Positions 1 through 11,854 of a DNA stretch of 64,000 nt are shown piece by piece. Source of the stretch: Cucumis sativus (taxonomy: Eukaryota > Streptophyta > Magnoliopsida > Cucurbitales > Cucurbitaceae); NCBI RefSeq assembly GCF_000004075.3, contig NC_026656.2, positions 20,966,607 through 21,030,606 on the forward strand, written 5' to 3'. The number at the start of each line of letters is the position of its first letter. Within the stretch, counting starts at the first letter, position 1. A model generated the notes under the pieces. The model saw nothing but the letters and a program-made list of their open reading frames with translations. It did not search any database and was not told where the DNA came from. The translations under genes and the position numbers were made by a program.

Positions 1-95
1 AAAATTCGGAAATTTAAACATCTCGAACGGAACGGAAAATCTTCCATTGAACGGATAGTGGAGGAGAGGGAGAAATTTATCCTCGTTCACTAAAC
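1..95. repeat. Possible diverged dispersed-repeat fragment
   Basis: The first ~95 bases carry the short phrases GAACGGAACGG and CATTGAACGG, followed by a purine-rich GGAGGAGAGGGAG run. This resembles G+C-rich dispersed repeats of plant genomes after C-to-T and G-to-A decay. The element would continue beyond the left edge. The assignment is from pattern memory only, and no coding sequence or terminus is visible. Confidence 0.25.
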
Positions 96-1399
96 AGTTT
101 ACTCTATAGGAAAAAACCAACAAAATTCACTTATATACTTCTTTTTTTAATGAGTGAGAATTTAGAAAAATATATCGTTACCATTTGTGATAGTTCAAAT
201 AATACTTCTTGCCTTTACCCAAATATTTTTATATTTCAACAAAACAATAGATTAACTTCCTTTTTACTTTATATAATTCTGTTGATGAGATGAACATCTA
301 TTTATGAATTTGAAAAGTAGTACGCCTAATTGAAAACGTGAGTTAATCATACACACGGTACTTTGGTCATAACTTAGAAACAATATGCTAACTATCGTAT
401 AAGTGGGACATTATACTTCCTAAAGCTTGTTAATTCAAATATTATCATACCAACATTCAAGCACATGTTTTCAAATAAAATTAAAAGCAACATTCAATTA
501 TTACAAAATTTACGTTACCCGTTAAAATATATTAGCATTTTAAAGATAAAACAACTAGAACAAGTTTGGATCGAATTTTTATATTGTATGATATTGTCCA
601 ATTTAAACATAAAATTATTATACTGGTATTGAAATCGTTCTAAATTAAACTACCACGTACTAATAAAGAATATTGTTTTTGCGTGATAAGAATCACTTAT
701 TTTTCTAACTAGTTTGACAATATAATTTACGCTTAACTAGTCACGTGGAGGCATAATTTTCAATTTCACCTTTTCAACTCCTCCTTTCGTGTGGACTTAT
801 GGTTTTCTTATTTACTCATTCACCTTGAGTGTATTTCTTATTTGAAACATAACCAATACATGTAGTGTAAAGTGAAAATTTTAATTTTTTAGCTAACCTC
901 TACTTTTCTAGTTTTGATGGAGAAGTTATAATTAAAAGAAAAATGGGTTTGTGGTCATTAATTGACACATTATTTAATTTCATACCCAAATTTGTGATAT
1001 TTGATGAAAGAAGAAAGGATGGTTAAAGCAAAGTCAAAATGAGTGCTGAGTTATTTAGTGTGAGATGTTATTGAAGCATTTATAAAGTCAAGAATGTCAC
1101 GATTCCAACATTCATCTTATGGTTTATTTATTTTTTATATATATAAGATTTAAAAAAACGCACACATCCATCTTTATAGTTCATTAGTTATTACCAAACT
1201 AAAATATTAGGACCACTGAATAGAATTAAATTCTTTTTTTAAAAATAATAATAATAACAATAAAAATATAATTAATTTCTTTTGTTATATTTTTCTCAGC
1301 CACAAAAAAAGGAAATATTGAGAGATTGGAACATAAATGTGTGCACGTGCAATTGCCCTCTGTCACTTTCCTTTTCCATCTTCGTGGTCTCAAATCAAA

Positions 1400-1471
1400 A
1401 TGGCCGCCCAAGAGCCATTGAGTCGCCCGGAGTTCTTGAGGTCGGCCGCCGCCATATCGGAGCAACTTTAA
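1400..1471 (+). other. Small GC-rich ORF, 23 codons, unproven
   Basis: An ATG in good context (AAAATGG) opens a 23-codon frame starting MAAQEPLSRPEF and ending ISEQL before TAA. Its composition (Ala, Pro, Arg and Glu codons, GC-rich) differs sharply from the surrounding A/T-rich DNA and looks like plant coding sequence. I do not recognise the product. It could be a short peptide gene, a first coding exon whose partner is lost, or the remnant of a deleted gene. No splice donor lies directly after it, and the opposite strand also stays open here. Confidence 0.22.
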
Positions 1472-2745
1472 TCTGGAAACTGACGTTCCTTCTGAAATAA
1501 AGACCCATTCTCATTTTCCTTTATAACAATAATCACCAACTCTATAATCTCCCTCCTTGTCTGCACCTTTTTTTCTTTTTTTTTTTTGTTTTCTAACCAA
1601 TTGATAAGATTTATAGGAAAAGTATTCCAACTCTGAAATTGTTGAAAATATTTATCTAACATTATAAATTTTATAAGCAATTTAAAATCATATTTTACAT
1701 ATATAGTAATAAATAAACAAAATAACACAATATGATACTCATCAAACCTCTTTTGATAATCCCAATCAGAACTTGAGAGAGGAGAAAAAGATGAATATGT
1801 ATGGCATCTCAACTGCTTTTAATGTCAGTTATATAATGATACATCTTTCTTTTGATTTGTTAGGCCTAAGAGTAGGAAGGAGTAGTCAGAGATTTTATTA
1901 GCCTCTCACTTCAATAATATATATAGATAACATATTCCAACACCTAGCTAACTAGCTTATTAATTTAAGAGATGAGAATGATCTCACGAAGAAGTTAATT
2001 CATTGACTAGGCACAATAAGGTAAATACCAAATTTACAATAAATTCTTGTCTACCATGTTATGTCTAAGCTAGCTATTTCACCTAACAGGATCACATAAT
2101 TAGAACACACTTGCTTGTACTCAGCTTGATGTTCTCATTTTACCTAACTCTTTTTTCCATTGAGTTCATTAATGATCTATATGATCTACTGCAGTGTTCC
2201 TCTTCATCTACTTCTTATAGAAAAAGTAGCAACTTATCTTCTACTATATTATATATATTTCATTAATTGTGAGAGTCTTGGGTAAATGTTTCTTTTAATT
2301 GGACCACTCAACAACGTTAACTAAATTTTAATAGTTATTACTTTTATCAAATATTTTATTTTTATATCGATTATTAAACAAATCATCTTTAAACTCTTGT
2401 GAAGTCGGTATAGGACAAGATTTGTCCATACATTTACTCTAGTAGATTTGAGCAAATATCCAAATATGTATCTAACAAGTAATCGAATCATGTACATACA
2501 ACATTTATATTAGATAGGATTGTTTAGGTAGGAATTTGAGATGTAATTATAATAATTAAAGTATATTGAATGTTTGGAAAGGTTAAAAGAATAAGATAGG
2601 CATGAAAGAATATGGAAAATGGATTATTGGATGGAAGTTAAAATGGTGTATAATATATTGTGTGTGGGGAGGGGGGAATTTCCAAGTAGGCCTAACATCC
2701 CTTTTGGTAATCTTATCTTGAGACAACCTTAATTAATGCAATATG

Positions 2746-3000
2746 AACACGTGGCTACTCCCAACACCGTTAGATCTAACCAACAAAATCGCGTCGGTTG
2801 GCTTTTGTAACTCATAAAAAAAAAGGCCTTAATGGGCCATACTCACCCGGTTCAGATCTAACCCCAAAAACGTAAAATGATTATCGAGGCCCCCACACAT
2901 TTTGGGCCCATAGGCCCAATATTTCGGCCCTTCACCTGACAGCCGCCATTATTGGCATTGCCTGACTTTGAGAGCTACGTGTCATGACAGTTACACGTGG
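2746..3000. promoter_or_regulatory. Promoter-like island: G-boxes plus site II elements
   Basis: Within ~250 bp there are two CACGTG G-boxes (2748-2753 and 2994-2999), a further ACGTGT at ~2976, and several GGCCCA/TGGGCC site II-like elements (near 2832-2840 and 2902-2917). Such clusters are typical of plant housekeeping or light/ABA-responsive promoters. G+C is raised relative to the surroundings. No open reading frame of note lies close by on either strand, so the driven transcript, if any, is unknown. Confidence 0.35.
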
Positions 3001-6000
3001 TCACCTTTCTCACCTCTTGCTATTTCCAATTTTAAGTAATTTAAGAAAGATTTTGTCTTTTTATTTTATCTTATTATATATATATATGTGTGTGTGATTT
3101 TTTTATTTCATGTCTTAAATTACAATCTTTTTCTTTGGAGTAAAATAAAATAATGGTATATAATCTTGTTAATGTGATCTATTAGCATCAGCATCATGGT
3201 AGAACTCGTTACTGAAAATTATATCATGTATTAATTAATTATATATATGATAAAAATCGTTATTTAGATTGAAATATGAAATTTGATATTTTGGAAATTT
3301 AAGGATTAAAAATGTAACAAAATTTAAAGGTGTAAATTATATAAACCTAAAATCACAATAATAAAAGAAAAGAAATAGTCGGTGATGAGAGAAGGAGTTT
3401 TGTACTGAGAATAGCAATACAATAAATAGATGCATGTGTGGGGATCCCGAATCCACAGCAATGGCACATGCCCATCTTCCCCTTCATAATCAAATTCCTA
3501 TCATCTAAATATAATTTATATTTATTATATATATTTCCCTAAATTTTCTCATATTTTTTGTTCTTTTTTAATTAATTCAAGATTCAAACATGGAGAGAAT
3601 TATGTATTTGATCAAATCAATTTGATTTTATTGACTACAACTATAGGATCAATTCGTAATTTATTTAATTCACAAAATCTCAAACCAAACCAAACCAAAT
3701 CTAGTTGTTTACAATTTCTAGTTTTTATGATTTCTCTCGAATATAGTTAACGTCAATGTATTCTGATTTTCCATTTCTGCTGATGTGAATATTTATTTCC
3801 ATGGGATTCAGGTCTTCTGTTGCAATCATTTTAAAGGGAAGCAATGCCAATAATACATACGTGGTTTCTTTTCCTTTTCCCTTTTCTTCTTAGGAAATAT
3901 GTGGTAGCTTTCCAGTCTTAAAAAATGTAGTATATTTTTTCTGTCACACTATCCATTTCATCATATTCTATGTCCCAAATGGGATAATATGAATTTATAC
4001 ATACCATTCAGGGATATATATAAATTCATCAGTTTTATTCTTTTCTCAAGTATATATACCCTTTTTTATAATGATGTCAGAGGATTCCAACCATATATTT
4101 TTCAATTCCTACCACATTTATGTTTCTAATATAAAAATACATAAATAATAATATTGCAAATATAAAAGCCTAATTATAATCATCAAAATACTATTGTTTA
4201 ATCCACTCTCCAAACTAAGCCTATAAAGGATAAAGAATTTCAAAATAACCACACATTCTACTAATACTAGAAAGTCCACCATGGTTGATAACAGCTTGTC
4301 ACTATTCATTAAAAGTAAATAGAAAACAAATATTTTTCTCATACATTTCTATTTTCTATTTGTCAAATACGTAAGCTAAATCATCTCAACTATACTCAAA
4401 ACTCTATTCTAAAAGTTCCATTTTATTTCTTGAAGTTTGAAATTTGTTTCAAAATTAAACTAACACTTAAAGTTTTTGCCATCAAATTTATGAACGAAAA
4501 AAACTGTGCATATATATTTATTTATTACTTAAATGAACAAATCCAAATCTATAGGGAAAAAAATCTCAATAAATTTAGGAGCTACAGTTAAAAAGAATGT
4601 TAAATAGAAAAACGAGAAAACTGAGAGTGAAATTGCCTATAGATTTTAAGGACTGAAATTACCTCAGTTATAAAAATCTAACTATAAATTATAAATGAAA
4701 TACATATATTAACGTGCAATACAACATCACTTGTTTAATTTTTGTTTTTTATTTTTTAGAAAAAGACTATAATTCAATGGATAAAAAACAGTAAGAAAAT
4801 CAAAAGAGAATCAAATTATAAAAATGAATAATACAGAGTAAAGAACCAATCAATCTTGATTTGGGAATGTCTCTTCCAAATATAATGTCTCCATTTAATT
4901 AATGATTGAAAAGGAAAAGAAAAATGGGCAAAAATTGAGATGCGTGTCTGAACAGCAGCCGTCGATCACATGCTGTGTGTAGTCAGTGGAGATAAAGAAA
5001 AGGCGACGCGCTTTACAAGACATGAAAACGACAATTTGATCCACCGTTTTGGATTTGGATTTCGGTATTGCGAAGGCCATCATAGAGAGCCCACTTCACC
5101 ATTTTCATTTTCATCCCCATAACCAATCACTATTCATCCTTCTCTTACCCTTTTTTTTTTTTGTATATAAAAGACAAATGTTTACTTTTAAGGAAAAGTA
5201 TATTTTCATTTTTACTTTCAAAATATTGTATGTATTTTATCGGTAAACTTTCAAGTTTTGTTTCGATTTGAATGTGTAGAATCAATCTATGATGTATTTT
5301 ATTTTGTCATATTTGAATCTTCTCACCCTTTGTTGTCGTTAATTTGACATTCAACCTGGAAAAACATGTAAGTATAGGACTTAAATCTAAGTTCATAGGA
5401 GTTTTTTATACCACTAAACTAACTTTTAAAATTGGTATTTTAATCATTTTTTTATATGTATGTAATATAAAAAACATAAGTCTAGAAGTGAGTTCAAGCT
5501 TCTTAGACTTATACTAAATTCATCGGTGATCCTAAAAATTTGGTGAGTTGTGAGTCGTGAACTTTAATAATATTTTGCTTTTAGTAAATACTCTTTTTAA
5601 TCGTTATATTAACACCTAATAGTTAACTCATTGTAATTTACTAAATTCTTATCTACCTCACTATCAATTTAAAAGGTTAACTTCGTAATTATTTTATTTT
5701 AAATTAATTAACAACCATTGGGAAAAAATTAACACCAAGAATGTGAAATATTGAATTGCATTGAATAAGTGGAAATTAAAATAAAAAATCAATGGTAAAT
5801 AAAAATATATACACTAGTCTAAAACATGAATAAAAATTAGACACAAATTTCATCGACATAAATGTATTATTTTAAAACGTTTAATATTTGTTTCGATCAA
5901 CTAAAGAAATAAGTACTTTCTATTAAAAACGAATACGTTTATTTAAAATATGACTTTGAAATTTTTCAAAAGCTATTACGTAGTTGACAAACACTTTTTT

Positions 6001-9000
6001 TTTTTCAAAAGCTATTTGTTTTTAAAATGACTTATTTTCAAAATTAAAACAATTAAAAAAGCTAAGACATAAAGAGAATGTAAAATTTGAAAAGTTAAAC
6101 TAAAATGACTAAATTTGATCCATTCTTTTCTAGATCGAGTTAATTTCAATATGTGGGAGTGATTATTTTTCTAATGAAAAGTACACAACAACAATGTTAA
6201 TTTTTATTTAAACTTCTTTAATTAAAAAAACAATTGAAACTATTTGGAGTGACTGTCAAACAGTCTAATTTTTTTCAAAATGATTTAATTTTAAAATTAA
6301 ACACTTAAGAATGTATTATCTATTATTTTTTATTTTTCTTCAAAGTATTAACTTATTATAACGTTGAGCGAAATTATTTTTTTAGAAAAAAAACAATGTA
6401 AAGTATTAAAGTAGTGTTTGGAAAAAATCATAACAAAGTAACTCGAGAAAATGTTAGTTCTTGTAATAAATTTAGTCCTAATATAAATTTAATCTTTCAT
6501 TTTTATAATCTAAGAACATAACCCCTAATTATCATAATGTAACAATTAAGTTCCCATTTAACAAAAACCTTGTGAACTTTAGTTCCATGTTGCAACATGT
6601 AGTATTGTTAAGATTTTATGAAATTAGTGTCGAATTTTATTTTACACATGGTTTAATCTAATCATTAAAAAAGATTTACCTAAAAAGACACTTAATTATG
6701 ATAAAGTAAAATTGATGGTAACTAAGATTAAATTATTACTTTTTAGAGGCAAATGTTTATATACATATAATTTATAATGGTTTAATTATCCTTAGTAGAT
6801 CTTCTAAAAAAAAAAAAAACAATTAATTCTTATACATTTTTTTTACATAAATTTAAAACTCAAATTAGTTTAGATATTCATATTCAAATCTTTATTTTTG
6901 GTATTTTGCTATTATGGATCAATTTCACAATTTTGCAATTTTGTAATCATTATTGGAGCTCAAATAATTAAATTGAGGTTTAAACTAATCATCTTTTTTA
7001 GATTTATCCTCTAGTTTGGTAGAGTTTAAATTAAAACAAATACTTAGAGAATGTGAGAATGTAAAAATGAAACAAAATTGTTAGAACAGTAAAAAAAAAA
7101 CCTCTTCAAATTACGGAACCAAAATAATAATAAGAAGATATATATATATATATATACCAAATTAAAAATTAAGTTATAGAAGTCAATTTTTGTAAGGAGT
7201 ACATATTTAATTAAAATATTCAAAAAGTATTTTAGACCCAACATACAAATCATATACAAACTATAATATTTTAATACTACGTATAATTGTTTTGTAAATT
7301 TTCGAAATTATCAAATGTTTTAGATATAAGTACAAGTTTTAAAATATATTATCATCACCCAAATAGCAAATCCAAACCTATAGAAACTAGTGTGAACTTT
7401 TTTTTATTGAAATGAAATGACCTTATTGTTTTTTTCTTATTATTATTAATGAGTTAATACGGATCAACATATATATTTTGTTGTATAACGCCTTGTCATT
7501 TTTCCTTAGTCAGACTCGAATAGAATAGCTAATCAAGTACAAATATGAGTAGAATAGCAAAGGTGTGTTCGTCGTTGTTAATACGTTTGCTTGCAGCAAT
7601 CGTGACCCTTACACGTCACAAAATTAGAAATATAAGATTTGGGTGAAGAAGATAAAATAAAAAAAAAGAATGTAATTGAAGAGAAGTGGTAAAAGAATAG
7701 TGTGGGTTTTAGAAATTTGTTGTTATTTAAAATGTTGAAGGCGGTGGTTGGAATGAGATGGTCCACATGGAGAAGGTAAAATATGGGTAATTAAATGGAA
7801 GGAGGCCCAGTAGGAAGCATCCACGGACTTAAGGAGGAGTAGCTCTCTCTCTTTCTTCTCTCTCACTCTATATGTATATAATAATATACATATTCATGGG
7901 ATTATCTCATTTTCAGTACACTTTCGGGGCCCTACGACTCCTCGTGCTATGTTCCTCTCTTTTTCTTTCAACCTCCGCATCTCATCCTTCTTTGTTCCTT
8001 CCCCCCACCCCATTTTTCCGGATTATTTCATCTCTCCAGATCTCTATTTTTCCTTCCTTTCTAAATTACAATTCAACTGCTATAAATTTTGAAATATATT
8101 TATACATGAAAATCAATTGATGTATTATGTGTTACGATAAACCGTTCAAATTATAGAGTTCAAATCCTACCATGAACTGTTCAAATTATAACATCACTTG
8201 AATCATCGTTATTATTTTTTGTTTGATGGAGCACGTATTTGAAGCAGACGGCATTCATCATAAACACAAAAATAATAAACCCATTCTTTCTTTCTATTTG
8301 TTTCAAAAGTTCTCTTCTTTTCATAATTATTTTTTTAATTAATTATCGATTCTCAAGTTTTTGTTAATTTTTAACAAACCATTATTTAGGCGGATAAAAA
8401 TACTTTTTATAATGACTAAAGTGATAATGGTTAAATTCAAGTAAAAGAACAATACATTGCATATATGAAAGCTTGTAGACTAAAATTGTAATTTGTTCAA
8501 TAAAATTAAATGTTAGAAAATGTTTTTATCACGTAAACTTACACTCTCGTTCAAGTTAAATAATGATGGGACGTTTGTTTTATACCACAACAAAAAAATG
8601 TAAAACTTTAAGATTTGAATAATCAATTTTAAAAGTAGAAATTGATATCATTAATGAATTAAATTATGCTCGTGTTGAGAGGAAAATGAATGAAAGAAAT
8701 AGATATTACATAAAATGAAATAAAGAACGTTATATTTTGCTTATTTATTAATATGCACTAGCTATGATATATGTCCTACTATATCAAATACTCAAGTAGT
8801 TATTATACCAAGCTTAGTTAATTAATACAACTTCTAAAATTGAACGGTAAAATTTGATATTTGTCATAAAATCAAAACACTAAATCTAGATTCAAACAAA
8901 TGGGTCTAAGTCTAAGATATTCTATTTTTTCAGTATTTTTTTTAATGAGTAATTTTTATTAAAGTCGTTCAAAACTTGACTATATTTGAAAAATTATAAA

Positions 9001-11640
9001 CTATTCATATGACATAACAAAGATTCAAATGTTATAAACTTAACAAATCTAAAAACGACATTTTTGTTCAATATCAAATTTAAAATTAATACAAATATAT
9101 GTTAACATATTTATTTTTTGTTAGTTCTAAGAATCAAGTGATACAAGAGATCAAATGACAGGTCAATCAATCCCGACACATAATTAAACTAAACATCATT
9201 GATTGATGTATATAGTAACACGATTTCTTAAAAAATAAATAAAAATAAAAGGGTATTTTATGTTTAAGTAATTAAAATAACTCTATGATTAAAAAGATCC
9301 CTTGGATATATTATAATTAAAATTAAAATATGCAATTATTCCTCGATTAATGCACATGGGGTTGCTCTTATATTTACAAACACTTGAAATCTCATGCCTC
9401 GTTTTTTAAACTTATTATGTTGGAGAGATCGTGTAGAACTCTTTGATGATTAAATTGCTACCTATTAGTGCACATGGGTGCTTGGGATACTTAGCCAGTG
9501 TTAGCCAGTGTAGTTGCTATTCAAACATTTTTTCGGAACCTAATTGCAAAAGATTTTCAAATGTATTCCATATTCTAATCATATGAGATATAATTCATTT
9601 AGTCATTACTTTTTAATTATTTTGGTTACCTTAATTACTTTTCAGCTAGTTTTGAATTTTTTGTTATTAACCTTTTATTGTTGAATAAAAATTCAATTTA
9701 GCTTGTAAATATCATCAATCCATCCGAAAACCTTTTCAAGGGGCATTTTGAAAACGACATATAATTGAATTGAGTGGGTAAAAAAATTTCACTCACCGTT
9801 TGGGTGCACCAATATAATTGAAAAGGTTTATTATCTCGTTGTTTATGTTAACTTATATTTCACACACCGTTATTTGCTTCATTTCTCCTAATTACTTTTT
9901 ATCGTTTCAACTAAAATTTTCATATTAAGAAGTATTTTTTTTTGTGACATACATATGGATAATTTACTGGTATTTGTTGTCTCACTCTAACAATACGTGG
10001 GTGGTTCTTCTTTAAGCTTAGAAGAAGCTTATTGTTGAGTAGACCTCTTGTTGCTTCGTTGGGTTTCGTTTGCTTGTTTGAAAAAATTGTTCATTTTCTT
10101 TGGAAAGAAAAACTTACCTGAATTAAAAGAAAGAAGATGGTGCTTCATACTAATGAAAAATTGAAGCTTTCAAAATTATTGAAACCAAGTATTAAACTTC
10201 TCATTATTTATAAGTAATTTTAAATTAAACCAAATGACATAGCCAAATAAAATGAGAAAGAAGCAACAAAGCAAAGACTACGACAAGTCTCAAGTCAAAA
10301 AATGACTTCTTAAAACCAAAATGGAGCCTTGACCAATATCAAGTATAATGCTTAAAAACGCATATTAAGTTCACTCAGTTAAGACGTTTGCTAACGAATG
10401 AAAGTAGGAAGGTGTTTGAACACAGATAATTTAATCCAAGATTCATGTGAGTTTGAATTGTAATATTAAACTCATTTTACACCGACAACTTTTATTTAAA
10501 CTATATTTTTCATATTTTTCACCTTTTACAGTTTCATTGTTATTCCCTCCAGTTTACACATATTTTTGGATAGTTTTTTTTTTGATTTTCCTGTTCCAAT
10601 TCTCCTAAGAAAACTGTTTGGAAAATTTTGCTTCTTCATGCCTATTTAATTTTTTTTAGCTCAAATATTTGGGATGTGTGAAATTAAATTATTGACATTT
10701 TAAATAATAATTAATATATCGTGGGATTGACAATTAGAAATGTCATAAGACATACATAAATTTGCTCATAGTCATAACTTGTTTAAGGAAAATGTTTTCT
10801 ATATTTACCACAGTAGGCAAAGTTCTACATTAATTGCCTATCTCTTTCACCTTATTTTTTTAATAACTTTGTGGGTCCAATCACATTAAATACTTTAATT
10901 ATGAAATAAAATTTATAGTAGAGTATACTACAAAAATCAAACAAATGTTCACCCCATAAAAATTTCTACTAATTTATTTATAAATAATCCATTTCTCCAA
11001 TTTTCCTTTTCAAAAATTCTCTCTTTTATCCAATTAACCCAATTTCAGTCTATTTGATTGAAGGAAATGAAAAAGTACCTTATATTATATTTTTTGTAAA
11101 GAAAAAAATAAATTTAAAAATTGGACGGGAGATTGGATTTATTAAGAGGGTGACAGAGGAAACCATGTGATTAACAACAGGCTTTTGTCCCATTTCCATC
11201 CCATCCAATGTCCCCAACATTTCTTTCTATCTTTTATTTATCTACTTATTTTTTACTTTCAAACTATTATAAATATTAAAATTACAGTTGTAATTAAAAT
11301 CAAACTTTTGTTTATAATTAAAAAATTTAAAGGATTAATTTCTAAAAATAGTTAATATTAACTAGGCATGCTTTGAAAGATTTAGGTTTTTAAATCGGGT
11401 TATGTAATAAGTTTGTATTTGTATTTTGATATTGATTTTTAATAATAAGTTTATTTGATTCTCATTATTTTCGATGTAATATTGATTTATGCTGATTTTA
11501 TGTTTCACGATTTCATTTATTTGCAAATTCCAATACTTTCAATCATATCCAAACGTTTTCATTTTCATTCAAAGAACGTAAATATAATGGGAATTATCAC
11601 CATATTTTAGATGATTTTTGAAATTTAGCGTTACTTAATT

Positions 11641-11854
11641 ATTTTATTTAGCCGAGGAAAAGGACAAGCTCCTGAGATTCAGATTTTCATGAATGGCAAT
11701 TTCCGTAGTTCTACACCAACAACGAGGGCTTCCTTGTATCCTTCCATGCATATAATCTCCCTCTTCCCCTCCTCCTCTCTCATCATCTCTCCGCCCCCCC
11801 TCTCTCTCTCTCTCTTTTCCTCTCTCTTTCTCTCCCTATACAGAACGTCCAACA
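11641..11854 (+). promoter_or_regulatory. Leader/promoter region of the DUF642 gene with CT-rich tract
   Basis: This stretch precedes the DUF642 start codon. It holds a run of seven C followed by (CT)n at about 11794-11814 and more pyrimidine-rich sequence, a common feature of plant 5' leaders. CATATAATC near 11748 is the only TATA-like sequence I see. The transcription start cannot be fixed from sequence alone. Confidence 0.45.

Larger units (their letters stand above)
96..11640. other. Gene-free A/T-rich region
   Basis: About 11.5 kb without a gene I can recognise. The open frames here are short, of low complexity (long Phe/Ile/Lys/Tyr runs) and lack similarity to any family I know. Exceptions are listed separately: a GC-rich small ORF at 1400-1471 and a promoter-like island at 2746-3000. 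There are scattered poly-A/T runs and a (TA)n tract near 7140-7156. A pyrimidine-rich segment at 7840-8000 follows a short TATATGTATATAATA stretch and looks promoter-like, but no gene follows it. Confidence 0.6.

Noticed and set aside
7872..8120. 82-codon plus-strand frame after a pyrimidine-rich leader-like stretch
   Set aside because: Ser/Phe/Leu-rich translation of CT-rich DNA with no family match; not distinguishable from chance.
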